From an uncultured Solirubrobacteraceae bacterium (GTDB lineage: Bacteria > Actinomycetota > Thermoleophilia > Solirubrobacterales > Solirubrobacteraceae), in assembly GCA_902806175.1 (NCBI GenBank), contig CADCVQ010000166.1, forward strand, positions 1 to 45,086: a DNA stretch of 45,086 bases. The letters are read 5' to 3'. The stretch's first letter is position 1, and the number at the start of each line of letters is the position of its first letter. The notes below the pieces were generated by a model. That model saw nothing but the letters and a program-made list of their open reading frames with translations. It was not told the origin of the DNA and did not search any database. Below are positions 16,953 to 23,880 of this stretch, piece by piece. A program made the position numbers and the translations under genes.

Positions 16953-17507
16953 ATGACCGTCAACCTCACACGCATCTACACGAAGCTCGGCGACGGTGGC
17001 GAGACGCACCTCGGCGACATGAGCCGGGTGCCCAAGACGCATCCGCGCATCGAGGCCTACGGCGACGTGGACGAGCTCAACGCGCAGATCGGCGTGACGC
17101 TCGCGGTGCCCGGCCTGCCCGAGCAGTACCGGACCTGGCTGCGCCGGGTCCAGAACGACCTCTTCGACGTCGGCGCCGACCTCGCGGTGCCACACGGTGG
17201 TGATCGCACGCGCCTGCGCGTCAGCGCCGACCAGACGACGTGGCTGGAGGGCGCCTGCGACGAGATCAACGCGACGCTCGAGCCGCTGAAGTCCTTCGTC
17301 CTGCCCGGCGGGACCGCGACCGCCGCCCAACTGCACGTCTGCCGCACGGTCTGCCGCCGTGCCGAGCGCCGCGCGCTGCTCGTCGCGCAGTCAAACCCCG
17401 AGGTCGTGCGCTACCTCAACCGCCTGTCGGACCTGCTGTTCATCCTCAGCCGCGGGGCCAACGACGGCGAAGAGCCGCTCTGGGAGCCGGGAAAGTCGCA
17501 GGGCTGA
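16953..17507 (+). CDS. pduO: Cob(I)alamin adenosyltransferase, PduO type
   Basis: Enzyme that transfers the adenosyl group of ATP to cob(I)alamin to make coenzyme B12; 184 residues. It has the N-terminal ATP-binding signature TRIYTKLGDGGETHLGDMSR, then RIEAYGDVDELNAQIGV, FDVGADLAVP, FVLPGGTATAAQLHVCRTV with RRAERRALL, and RYLNRLSDLLFILSRGAN. These cover the whole family length. The ATG at 16953 is chosen because homology begins at once. It is divergent from the DUF4430-like lipoprotein and followed at once by a VOC fragment. Confidence 0.95.
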   Translation: MTVNLTRIYTKLGDGGETHLGDMSRVPKTHPRIEAYGDVDELNAQIGVTLAVPGLPEQYRTWLRRVQNDLFDVGADLAVPHGGDRTRLRVSADQTTWLEGACDEINATLEPLKSFVLPGGTATAAQLHVCRTVCRRAERRALLVAQSNPEVVRYLNRLSDLLFILSRGANDGEEPLWEPGKSQG

Positions 17508-17701
17508 CGGCCGACTTTCCGTTCACGCTGCTGGGCTGGAGCGTGCGGGACATCGCGGCGACGGTCGCGCGCGGGGTGACGTTTGATCGCTTCGAGGGCG
17601 TCGAGCAGGACGAGCTCGGCGTGTGGCGCTCGCCGGGCGGCGCCCGGGTGGCGTGGTTCAAGGACCCGGACGCCAACACGCTGTCGCTCACGCAGTTCTG
17701 A
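17508..17701 (+). pseudogene. C-terminal fragment of a VOC/glyoxalase-fold protein
   Basis: The frame directly after the pduO stop reads FTLLGWSVRDIAATVARGVT, then FDRFEGVEQDELGVW, SPGGARVAWFKDPDANTLSL and TQF with a stop at 17701. This is the second half of a small VOC-family protein. No start codon or first half is present, and residues seem missing at ATVARGVTF, where a longer helix is usual. The remnant may be translated by read-through only. It looks like the leftover of a deletion. Confidence 0.7.
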
Positions 17702-17713
17702 GACACTCGCGCC

Positions 17714-18001
17714 ATGGCCTCCTCTTCAGCCGACCAGATCCGCGCGCTGCTCGCCGCCGTCCCGCCCCAGCCCTTCATCTGGGCCGAGCAGGGCTGCCTC
17801 GTGATCATGGAGGACAAGGTCGTCGAGGCCGGCGGCGACCTCGACGAGGTGCTTGCGTGGGTGCAGGCCGTCGGTGGCCACGAGGACCGCACGGTCCCGG
17901 TCGCGGCGACGCGGCGCGGCACGAGCGCGGTGCCCAAGCCCGTCGGCCGGCGCTACTACGTCGTACCCGAGACCGCCCTCAGCCGCGACGCCGACGTGTA
18001 A
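17714..18001 (+). CDS. Small uncharacterised protein, 95 aa
   Basis: Soluble 95-residue protein not matched to a named family. Start MASSSADQIRALLAAVPPQP, middle GCLVIMEDKVVEAGGDLDEV with a short helix LAWVQAVGG, and end RRYYVVPETALSRDADV. No signal or membrane segment. Predicted alternation of strands and one helix fits a small single-domain protein. It follows the VOC fragment by 12 bp and precedes the SGNH-like membrane protein by 99 bp on the same strand. Composition is that of a real gene. Confidence 0.65.
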   Translation: MASSSADQIRALLAAVPPQPFIWAEQGCLVIMEDKVVEAGGDLDEVLAWVQAVGGHEDRTVPVAATRRGTSAVPKPVGRRYYVVPETALSRDADV

Positions 18002-18100
18002 CTGTGCCGCGGTGCGGTGCGCCGAGGCGCCGCTTGAGACGTAGCAGAAACGGCGGATGCGGCGGGTGATCCCTCACATCGCGCTGTAGCCTCGCGCCGG

Positions 18101-19309
18101 ATGCGCCGACGCCCGCCGGTCACCATCCTCGCCTACAGCGCCGTAATCATCGCGATCCTCGTCTGGGCGCTGATCGTCGACGGGACCCACCCGGTGGTGC
18201 TGTTCGCCGTGGTCATCCTGGGCGGGAGCGCCGTCGGGTTGTACTTCGGCATCCGGGTGGTGTGGATCCTCGTCATCGCCTTCTACATCGTGAACATCGT
18301 CGGCGTCGTTGCGACGGGGTCCGCGGGCTCGGTAGTCCCGCTCGGGATGGTGTTGGCCTTGCTGATTGCGCCGCCGAGCAGGCGCTATTTCCGCCGGGAC
18401 CCGGCGGCGCCGGCGACCGTCTCCCGTGCCGGCCGCGCGATCAGGCTCACGGCCACCGTGCTTGCGGGACTCGTGCTGGGTCTCGCCGCCCACGCCATCC
18501 TCTTTGCGCCGGACCCCGTCGGCGGCGACCTCGAGCTCGTGCGCAGCAACCGGCCGGGGCTGCGCGTGCTGTTCGTCGGAAACAGCCTCACCGCTGACAA
18601 CGCCATGATCCGCACGGTCCGCCGGCTCGGCGAAGGCGACCCGCGCGCGCCCGCGATCTTCGCCGCCCGGTACACGCGGCGCGGGTTGACGCTCCAAGAC
18701 GCGCTCGAGGACGACCGGCTGAGGGAGCTGCTCGGCGACGAGCGCTGGAACTACATCGTCCTGCAGGAACACAGCCTGCGCGCCTCCCGCCCGGCTGAGC
18801 GCCGGGCGCGGACGCTGCCGGCGGCGGTCGCGCTCGACGCGCTCGCCAGGCACACCGGCGCGCAAACGGTCCTGTTCGTGCATCCGGGCTACGAGCGCGG
18901 TGACGAAGATGCGTCAGGCGATACGCAGGCGGCGATGCGGGCGCGCCTGCGCCAGGGCTCCAACGAGCTGGCGGTGAGCCTGTCGGCCGTCCTCGCACCG
19001 GTCGGCGATGCGTGGGACGCCACCCTGCGCCGCCAACCTCAGATCGATCTCTGGGTCGGTGACGGAATTCGCCCGACCAAGACGGGCTCCTACGTGACGG
19101 CGTGTGTGCTGTATGCCGTGCTGACGCGACGCGATCCGACGGCGAGCCGTTTCGCCGCAGGACTCGACCCGGTCCAGGCGCGGTGGCTGCGAAGCGTCGC
19201 AGCGGCCTCCGTGGCCACACGCGATGATCGCTCGCTCAGGCGGGCCGCGACTGCGGCCCGCCCGCGCGCGCCTTCGCTCAGCGGACCTTCTGCCAGTTCT
19301 GGTCCATGA
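18101..19309 (+). CDS. Membrane-anchored SGNH-hydrolase-like protein, catalytic His replaced
   Basis: Protein of 402 residues with three to four membrane helices (about 8-92), one more (about 114-136), then an SGNH/GDSL-type domain. Block I is VLFVGNSLTADN (Ser162). Block III-like sequence is NYIVLQEHSL. The usual last block, Asp-x-x-His-Pro followed by a Gly-Ser-Tyr helix, is present as VGDGIRPTKTGSYVTACVLY, so the catalytic His is Arg324 (codon CGC) while Asp321 remains. It may therefore be inactive or have changed chemistry. The C-terminal 50 residues are Ala/Arg-rich and disordered. The end overlaps a short convergent open frame by 32 bp. Confidence 0.75.
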   Translation: MRRRPPVTILAYSAVIIAILVWALIVDGTHPVVLFAVVILGGSAVGLYFGIRVVWILVIAFYIVNIVGVVATGSAGSVVPLGMVLALLIAPPSRRYFRRDPAAPATVSRAGRAIRLTATVLAGLVLGLAAHAILFAPDPVGGDLELVRSNRPGLRVLFVGNSLTADNAMIRTVRRLGEGDPRAPAIFAARYTRRGLTLQDALEDDRLRELLGDERWNYIVLQEHSLRASRPAERRARTLPAAVALDALARHTGAQTVLFVHPGYERGDEDASGDTQAAMRARLRQGSNELAVSLSAVLAPVGDAWDATLRRQPQIDLWVGDGIRPTKTGSYVTACVLYAVLTRRDPTASRFAAGLDPVQARWLRSVAAASVATRDDRSLRRAATAARPRAPSLSGPSASSGP

Positions 19310-19436
19310 GGAAGAGGTTCTCGGCCTCGTTGACGAGGCAGAACTGGACCCACGCGACGCCCGGCCGAAGCCGCGCGGCCGCGCCCGACGTTGGATCGTG
19401 TGGGCGCAGCGATATCCAGTTCGGCCGCGGGCTCAT
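19278..19436 (-). CDS. Possible short protein ending FLMDQNWQKVR
   Basis: A 52-residue frame that starts MSPRPNWISLRPHDPTSGAA and continues RLRPGVAWVQFCLVNEAENL to FLMDQNWQKVR. Its second half has the balanced, non-repetitive composition of a true protein, unlike antisense shadows here. A GGAGG (19437-19441) lies directly against the ATG, too close for normal use, so the start is doubtful. The frame is closed by TGA at 19458-19460. It may be a small gene or the end of a decayed larger one. It lies 49 bp below the next gene on the same strand. Confidence 0.4.
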   Translation of the reverse strand: MSPRPNWISLRPHDPTSGAAARLRPGVAWVQFCLVNEAENLFLMDQNWQKVR

Positions 19437-19485
19437 CCTCCGCCGACACGACACGTGTCAGCAGAGCCCGCGCTGCAGGAAATGG

Positions 19486-19794
19486 CTAGCCGGCGCCGGC
19501 GCTGCCGCCGATCTGAGCCAGTCCCTTCTGTAGATCCTCGCGATCCATCACCGGGAACAGCTCGATCCTCGCGTTCAGCTTGGAGAAGAGCGGCTCCGAG
19601 ATGCTCGGAATCTGGGACGGATCCTCGAGATCGAACACGATGAATGCTGTCCGGACGCCGTCCTGCGGGGCGAAGTACGCGGCCTCTGGCCGCAGTCGTT
19701 CGAGGGCCTGTTGCATCACGTCGGTCATCGTCCCGTCCGCGATCGCACGGCTGCCCGCCTCGGTGTCGATCTTCAGCTTCAGCGTGGTCCGCAT
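19486..19794 (-). CDS. Conserved-type uncharacterised protein, about 102 aa
   Basis: Soluble alpha/beta protein of about 102 residues. Features are LKLKIDTEAGSRAIADGTM, LERLRPEAAYFAPQDGVRTA, FIVFDLEDPSQIPSISEPLF and ARIELFPVMDREDLQKGL. The pattern resembles a ferredoxin-like small protein family seen widely in soil bacteria without assigned function; I cannot name it with certainty. Two ATGs lie 6 nt apart; the second (19794) has GGGAGG at 19801-19806 with 6-nt spacing, so I prefer it. Confidence 0.7.
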   Translation of the reverse strand: MRTTLKLKIDTEAGSRAIADGTMTDVMQQALERLRPEAAYFAPQDGVRTAFIVFDLEDPSQIPSISEPLFSKLNARIELFPVMDREDLQKGLAQIGGSAGAG

Positions 19795-19972
19795 CGGCAT
19801 CCTCCCGTCGTGGCTTTGCGTTCCTGCGGAGCATCGCCGCCGGCGACGGCCGGCGCAATGGGCGATCTCCCAATATCTGGGGCGTGGCGATCCCTGTATC
19901 CGCGCTCCGCCTGATCCCGGCGGCGGCGCGTGAGCAGGCGCAGCGCGTGCTCATGAACCCAACCACTCAGCG

Positions 19973-20683
19973 CTACGGGCTCGTCGAGCAACACCCGCTC
20001 TTCTCGTGGGCGGCAAGATCGGGAGGGGCGGAGACGCAGCCGCAGCCCGCGCCGCGCCACGCCTGGCGCCCCTCCTTGACAGCAACCGATGCGATCAGGA
20101 GGCCGACCGCAGCGTCCAGCCACCACGCCCCAACCCATGCGTTGCCGAGCAGACCGACGAGCAACGCGGCGGCGAGATAGGCGCAGAGCATGTTCTGGCG
20201 ACCCTCGCCTCTGGTGGCCGCGGAGCCAACCTGCTCAGCAATCCGTTGCTTGGCGATCCCGAGTACCGGCATGATCACGAGCGATCCGCAGGCGAGCAGG
20301 ATGCCGACGAGCGTTTCGTCGGGCCGATTGCCACTCAGGAGCGCGCGACCCGATTCGGCGGCGACGTAGGGCGCGAGCACGAAGAACTGGATCGCGACGA
20401 GCTTCTGAGCCCGGTCCTCGGCGACGGCGGAGTGGATGCGGCTCCCGGTGAAGCGCCAGATGATGACCAGCGACGCCAGGCCCTCGATCGCCGAGTCGAG
20501 GCCGAAGCCGATGAGCGCGATCGAGCCCGCGACGATGCCGGCAGCGATCGCAACCGCACCTTCGACGGTCATCCACGCGAGCGAGAGCCACGACAGGAGC
20601 CGCGCGCGGCGCGCGAGGCGCTCGAGCGCGGCGCGGTCGTGGCGGGCGGTTCCGCGCTCGATCGCAATCTCGACTGCGCTCAC
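19973..20683 (-). CDS. Cation efflux (CDF-like) transporter with Cys-rich tail
   Basis: Membrane protein of 236 residues with about six helices, related to the cation diffusion facilitator family. Helix 2 region reads GSIALIGFGLDSAIEGLASL, where an Asp-x3-Glu stands in for the usual metal-site pair, and WWLDAAVGLLIASVAV supplies a later Asp. The C-terminus GAGCGCVSAPPDLAAHEKSG followed by CCSTSP carries four Cys and one His and could bind metal. It lacks the usual long cytoplasmic domain. The GTG at 20683 overlaps the ArsR stop (GTGA), so the two are translationally coupled and the substrate is probably the metal sensed by that regulator. Confidence 0.82.
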   Translation of the reverse strand: MSAVEIAIERGTARHDRAALERLARRARLLSWLSLAWMTVEGAVAIAAGIVAGSIALIGFGLDSAIEGLASLVIIWRFTGSRIHSAVAEDRAQKLVAIQFFVLAPYVAAESGRALLSGNRPDETLVGILLACGSLVIMPVLGIAKQRIAEQVGSAATRGEGRQNMLCAYLAAALLVGLLGNAWVGAWWLDAAVGLLIASVAVKEGRQAWRGAGCGCVSAPPDLAAHEKSGCCSTSP

Positions 20684-21030
20684 GTCGACACCTCGGATAC
20701 CGCGGCGACGAGCAGCGCTCGCCCGAGTTCGGTCATCGAGTAGAAGACCATCTTCCCGTCGCGTCGCGAGCGCGCGAGTCCTGCGCTGCGCAGGGCGCGA
20801 GCGTGATGCGACACGAGGTTCTCGGCTCTGCCCGTGACCCACGAGAGGTCACACACGCACAACTCGTCCGAGAGGGAGAGGGCCATCGCGATCGCCAGCC
20901 GCGTCGGGTCCGAGAGGGCCTTCATCCGGCTGGCCGTCGCGCTCAGGCGCTCGTCGGGTGGCAGCGCGGCACGGATTGCCTCCGCCTTCTGCAAGTCCAG
21001 GCAGAGCAGGTCGCAGTGATCTCCGCTCAT
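20680..21030 (-). CDS. ArsR/SmtB-family metal-sensing repressor
   Basis: Winged-helix repressor of 116 residues. It has an N-terminal Cys pair (CDLLCLDL), the recognition-helix region LVSHHARALRSAGLARSRRDG, and ELCVCDLSW, which matches the alpha-3N metal site of the CadC/SmtB group that senses Cd, Pb or Zn. It would release DNA when metal binds and allow expression of itself and the coupled transporter. A perfect 6-bp dyad at 21052-21069 upstream is the likely operator. The ATG follows TAGGAT (21037-21042) by 6 nt, without a ribosome binding site, so the message may be leaderless. Confidence 0.9.
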   Translation of the reverse strand: MSGDHCDLLCLDLQKAEAIRAALPPDERLSATASRMKALSDPTRLAIAMALSLSDELCVCDLSWVTGRAENLVSHHARALRSAGLARSRRDGKMVFYSMTELGRALLVAAVSEVST

Positions 21031-21036
21031 CGCAAT

Positions 21037-21069
21037 ATCCTAACGTCTGTTGCTACGTTGAGTCGTAGC
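21037..21069 (-). promoter_or_regulatory. arsR promoter with operator dyad
   Basis: On the minus strand TAGGAT (21037-21042) ends 6 nt before the arsR ATG and fits a -10 element. GCTACG (21052-21057) and CGTAGC (21064-21069) form a perfect inverted repeat with a 6-nt centre, positioned over the -35 area. A second overlapping pair, CGTTG / CAACG, spans 21056-21077. The geometry fits ArsR-family autorepression; binding is inferred. Confidence 0.55.
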
Positions 21070-21271
21070 TCGCAACGCGCGCGGGAGTCCGCCGAGACCT
21101 CATGGATCTGCTGAAGGCTCGCATCATGCGTCATCGCCGCGGGCCTCGCCCTCGCGCCTCTCGACGGCGATGCACCTCGCGGCGCGCGAGATCACGTCGC
21201 TGCTCGCGCCGGGCTGACACGCAGCGATGAGCTCCGCCGGATCGCATAGCGACCATCGTGCCTCATGGGAG

Positions 21272-21299
21272 TTGGCAGCGGTCGGAATGGCGGTATGCT
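21272..21299 (+). promoter_or_regulatory. Promoter of second vapBC module
   Basis: TTGGCA (21272-21277) and TATGCT (21294-21299) are separated by 16 bp, and the -10 hexamer ends 6 nt before the ATG at 21306. No Shine-Dalgarno is seen, so transcription probably starts at or next to the A of the start codon. Confidence 0.6.
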
Positions 21300-21305
21300 C
21301 ACGGT

Positions 21306-21533
21306 ATGACCACCAAGATTGCGGTCAGCCTGCCGGACGACCTCGTCGCCGCCGCGCGCCAAGCCGTTGCCGACGGCCGCGCGCCATCCGTCTCGGCCTT
21401 CGTCGCCAACGCGATCGAGGAACATGGCCGCTACGAGCAACTCGCCGCGCTGTTGTCCGAGATGGCCGCAGAAGCCGGGCCGCCGACCGAGGAAGACCGC
21501 AGATGGGCGCGCCAGACGCTCGGGCTGCCCTGA
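21306..21533 (+). CDS. vapB: VapB-type antitoxin
   Basis: Antitoxin of 75 residues. MTTKIAVSLPDDLVAAARQA is a ribbon-helix-helix N-terminus, followed by PSVSAFVANAIEEHGRYEQL and an acidic tail with EEDRRWARQTLGLP. An upstream in-frame ATG at 21258 exists, but the fold and the promoter at 21272-21299 support the start at 21306. Its TGA is followed directly by the GTG of the toxin gene, without spacing. It should neutralise that toxin and repress the promoter. Confidence 0.85.
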   Translation: MTTKIAVSLPDDLVAAARQAVADGRAPSVSAFVANAIEEHGRYEQLAALLSEMAAEAGPPTEEDRRWARQTLGLP

Positions 21534-21911
21534 GTGGCCGGCGTCACGCTCGACACGGGCGCGTTGATCGCGATCGAGCGTGGTGATACCCGCCTTCAAG
21601 CCTTGCTCGACGAAGCACATGCCGCCGGTGCCGATCTCGCAGTGCCGGCGGGCGTGGTCGCACAGGCGTGGCGCGGGGGCAGTCGCCAGGCCCGCCTAGC
21701 TCGATTCCTGAGGCTCGCCACGGTGAGTGTCGTACCTCTCGACGAGCCGGAAGCCCGCGCCGCGGGTGCCCTCTGCGGGCACGCGGGCACGATTGATGTC
21801 GTCGATGCATCCGTCGTGATCTGCGCGCGCGACCGCGATCACGCCGTGATCAGTGGCGACCCCGCGGATCTCGTGGCCCTCGACCCGGCGCTCCGGATCG
21901 TTGCGCTGTAG
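21534..21911 (+). CDS. vapC: VapC-type PIN-domain toxin
   Basis: PIN-domain RNase of 125 residues. The acidic residues are in place: Asp in VTLDTGALIAIERGD, Glu in LDEPEARAAGALCG, and Asp residues in TIDVVDASVVICARDRD. Translation starts at GTG 21534 with the antitoxin stop touching it. The module differs from the vapBC at 9076-9685 in both partners, so the two are independent rather than recent copies. It lies 129 bp before the tRNA-Glu gene 3' end. Confidence 0.87.
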   Translation: MAGVTLDTGALIAIERGDTRLQALLDEAHAAGADLAVPAGVVAQAWRGGSRQARLARFLRLATVSVVPLDEPEARAAGALCGHAGTIDVVDASVVICARDRDHAVISGDPADLVALDPALRIVAL

Positions 21912-22040
21912 ATAACGCATGTGATCGCCACGTTGGTGCTCCACGCGTCACAGCCGAGATCGCGGGTTCCCCCAGACCTGGATGCCCGACGCTCGCCCGC
22001 AGTCCACAGGTTCGAACGTGCAGCGCGAGGTTCCTCGCAG

Positions 22041-22113
22041 TACCGCTACGGGGATTCGAACCCCGGTTTCCGCCGTGAGAGGGCGGCGTCCTAGTCCCCT
22101 AGACGATAGCGGC
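22041..22113 (-). tRNA. tRNA-Glu (CTC)
   Basis: The minus strand folds as a 73-nt tRNA. Acceptor arms are GCCGCTA and TAGCGGT (with a G-U first pair), the anticodon arm is CCGCC-CTCTCAC-GGCGG with anticodon CTC, and the T arm is CGGGG-TTCGAAT-CCCCG. CCA is not encoded. It is divergent from the LAGLIDADG-protein gene, with 80 bp between them. Confidence 0.95.
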
Positions 22114-22176
22114 GCGGGCGCCCACGGTAGCAAAGGGATGGGCATTGCAAATGACCTCGGACTAGCGTCCGGTGAC

Positions 22177-22188
22177 GAACATATGTTC
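22177..22188 (+). promoter_or_regulatory. LexA/SOS box
   Basis: GAACATATGTTC is a perfect 12-bp palindrome and matches the Gram-positive/actinobacterial LexA site GAAC-N4-GTTC; with the preceding C it agrees with the Bacillus-type core. It ends 5 nt before the ATG at 22194. TATGTT inside the box (22182-22187) ends 6 nt before the ATG and is the likely -10 element, so LexA binding would block transcription directly. Confidence 0.8.
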
Positions 22189-22193
22189 TCGCC

Positions 22194-22919
22194 ATGCATC
22201 CTCCCGCAGTGCACGCTCGCATCGTGGAGCTGATGGCCGAGGGCTCGTCGGATGCGGCGATCAGCGCCGCGAGTTCTGTGGCGCGTACGACGGTGCGCGA
22301 CATCCGCAGCCGCAGCACTCGCCTCAGGTGCCCGCGATGCTGGCGCGGCGCGAGACCGATGTCCTTCTCGGCAGGCGAGTACGCCGAGCTGCTGGGGTTC
22401 TACCTTGGCGACGGCTACATCGTCGCCACGGGCCGCAGCTACAGGCTGCGCATCTTCCTCGATGCTGCTCATCCCGGCATCGCCGATGAGGTGTGTGCGC
22501 TGCTCTGCATCTGCTTCGGTGCCAACCGGGTTGGCAGAACGCATCTCCGCGCGCGGTCCACGGTCGTGGCTTCGGTCTACTCCGTGCATCTCCCGTGCCT
22601 GTTCCCGCAGCATGGTCCGGGCGTGAAACACGAGAGACCGATCGTGCTGGAGGACTGGCAGCAGGCGTCGGTCGTCGCAGCACCGTGGAGCTTCATCCGC
22701 GGGCTGATCCTGTCCGATGGCTGTGCGTTCATCAACCGCACGGGCCGCTACCGGTACCTCAGCTACGACTTCTGCAACCGCTCGGCGGACATTCGCAGGA
22801 TCTTCATGGCGTCCTGCGATCTCGTCGGCGTGCGGTACACCACCAACAGCGATCGGGTCCGGATATACGGCCGTGCGTGCGTGCGCGACCTTGCGGCCTA
22901 CGTCGGGACGAAGCGTTGA
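22194..22919 (+). CDS. HTH-LAGLIDADG protein (homing-endonuclease-like), tRNA-linked
   Basis: Freestanding protein of 241 residues. Residues 9-40 form a helix-turn-helix (RIVELMAEGSSDAAISAASS, then VARTTVRDIR). A CPRC motif follows (46-49). Two LAGLIDADG-like helices are visible: LLGFYLGDG (66-74) and FIRGLILSDG (167-176), each ending in the acidic residue that binds metal in this nuclease family. Between them is LFPQHGPGVKHERPIVLEDW (136-155), shared with the paralogue at 42649-43388, and SADIRRIF follows. Nuclease activity is expected from the family but not shown. It lies between tRNA-Glu and tRNA-Leu (80 and 24 bp) and has an SOS box at its start, so it is probably induced by DNA damage. 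No intein or intron is present around it. Confidence 0.85.
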   Translation: MHPPAVHARIVELMAEGSSDAAISAASSVARTTVRDIRSRSTRLRCPRCWRGARPMSFSAGEYAELLGFYLGDGYIVATGRSYRLRIFLDAAHPGIADEVCALLCICFGANRVGRTHLRARSTVVASVYSVHLPCLFPQHGPGVKHERPIVLEDWQQASVVAAPWSFIRGLILSDGCAFINRTGRYRYLSYDFCNRSADIRRIFMASCDLVGVRYTTNSDRVRIYGRACVRDLAAYVGTKR

Positions 22920-22943
22920 TCTCGCGCTACAGTTCAGGCGCGA

Positions 22944-23027
22944 GCGGATGTGGTGAAATTGGTATACACGCAGGCTTCAGGTGCCTGTGGGGGCAACCCC
23001 GTGGAGGTTCGAGTCCTCTCATCCGCA
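22944..23027 (+). tRNA. tRNA-Leu (CAG)
   Basis: An 84-nt type II tRNA. Acceptor arms are GCGGATG and CATCCGC with discriminator A. The anticodon arm CAGGC-TTCAGGT-GCCTG gives anticodon CAG. A long variable arm (TGGGGGCAACCCCG) and the T arm GAGGTTCGAGTCCTC follow. CCA is not encoded. It starts 24 bp after the LAGLIDADG-protein stop. Confidence 0.95.
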
Positions 23028-23060
23028 TGACCTCGTTGGGCCGGCGGTCGGGCAGCAGCC

Positions 23061-23852
23061 CTACCGCCGCTCCACGAACAGCGACTGCGCGCAGGTCCCG
23101 AACGGGCCGCCCAGGTCGTGCAGCACGCCGCTCGAGAGCCCGATCCCCGACGGGCCGATTGCCGTGCGGGCCTCCAAGCCGATCCATGTTCCCTGCGGCT
23201 CGCGGTGCAGGTGGATCGTCAGCTCCGTGTTGATGTACAGCCACTCATCGATCGGCAGCGTCCAGCTCAGGCCGTTGGCGAAGTCCGCCGCCGCCGTGGC
23301 ACGGACGAGCTGCGAGGCCGGCACATCCGGCAAGAGCTCGCCGCGCAGGCGGATCCACGCGGCGGCGTGACCGGAGCCGAGCCTCCCGCCGACGTGGCGG
23401 ATCTCGGTCGCATCGGGGTAGAACCCCACACGGTCGGAGCCCACGAACGGCGCCAGCGTCTCGCCGGCGTCGGGCGGCGGCAGCGGCGACACATCAGGCG
23501 CGGCCGCCGCAGCGGGCAGGTCCGCCCGCCGCAGCCGCACGGCGCGCGCCAGGCAGGCGCGGGGACCGCCCGCGTCCAGCGTCGCGTCGACGATCTGAAA
23601 GCGCCGGCCGGACTTCGCGAGCGACGCCTGCACCGACACCTCCCCCAGCGGCACGCCGCCGAAGAAGTCGACGGTGAGGCGCGTGACGACGAGATCGTCG
23701 CCCGGCTGCACGCGCTCGATCGCATGCGCCAGCAACGCCGCGGGCGGGCCGCCGTGCATCATCCGCTCGTCCCACGGTCCGGCAGTCAGCGGCGCGGCGG
23801 CGAAGCCCTCGCCGGCCGGCGAGAACAACGCGGGAACCGGTGCCACGGCCAT
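23061..23852 (-). CDS. Acyl-CoA thioesterase-like protein (double hot-dog)
   Basis: Protein of 263 residues resembling the TesB/thioesterase-like superfamily, which hydrolyses acyl-CoA. The first hot-dog half has WDERMMHGGPPAALLAHAIE and TRLTVDFFGGVPLGEVSV, then SGRRFQIVDATLDAGG. The second has HAAAWIRLRGELLPDVPASQ, ANGLSWTLPIDEWLYINTEL and TIHLHREPQGTWIGLEART. The order and length fit. The start is the ATG at 23852, where homology begins, instead of the longer frame to 24041 that overlaps the helicase gene. Substrate unknown. It lies 28 bp downstream of the helicase gene on the same strand. Confidence 0.85.
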   Translation of the reverse strand: MAVAPVPALFSPAGEGFAAAPLTAGPWDERMMHGGPPAALLAHAIERVQPGDDLVVTRLTVDFFGGVPLGEVSVQASLAKSGRRFQIVDATLDAGGPRACLARAVRLRRADLPAAAAAPDVSPLPPPDAGETLAPFVGSDRVGFYPDATEIRHVGGRLGSGHAAAWIRLRGELLPDVPASQLVRATAAADFANGLSWTLPIDEWLYINTELTIHLHREPQGTWIGLEARTAIGPSGIGLSSGVLHDLGGPFGTCAQSLFVERR

Positions 23853-23880
23853 CGCCGGGCACCCTACCCCGGAGGCGCTG

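Noticed and set aside
22041-23027. Integrated element between tRNA-Glu and tRNA-Leu
   Set aside because: No integrase and no direct repeat of a tRNA 3' end was found; only the LAGLIDADG gene lies between the tRNAs.
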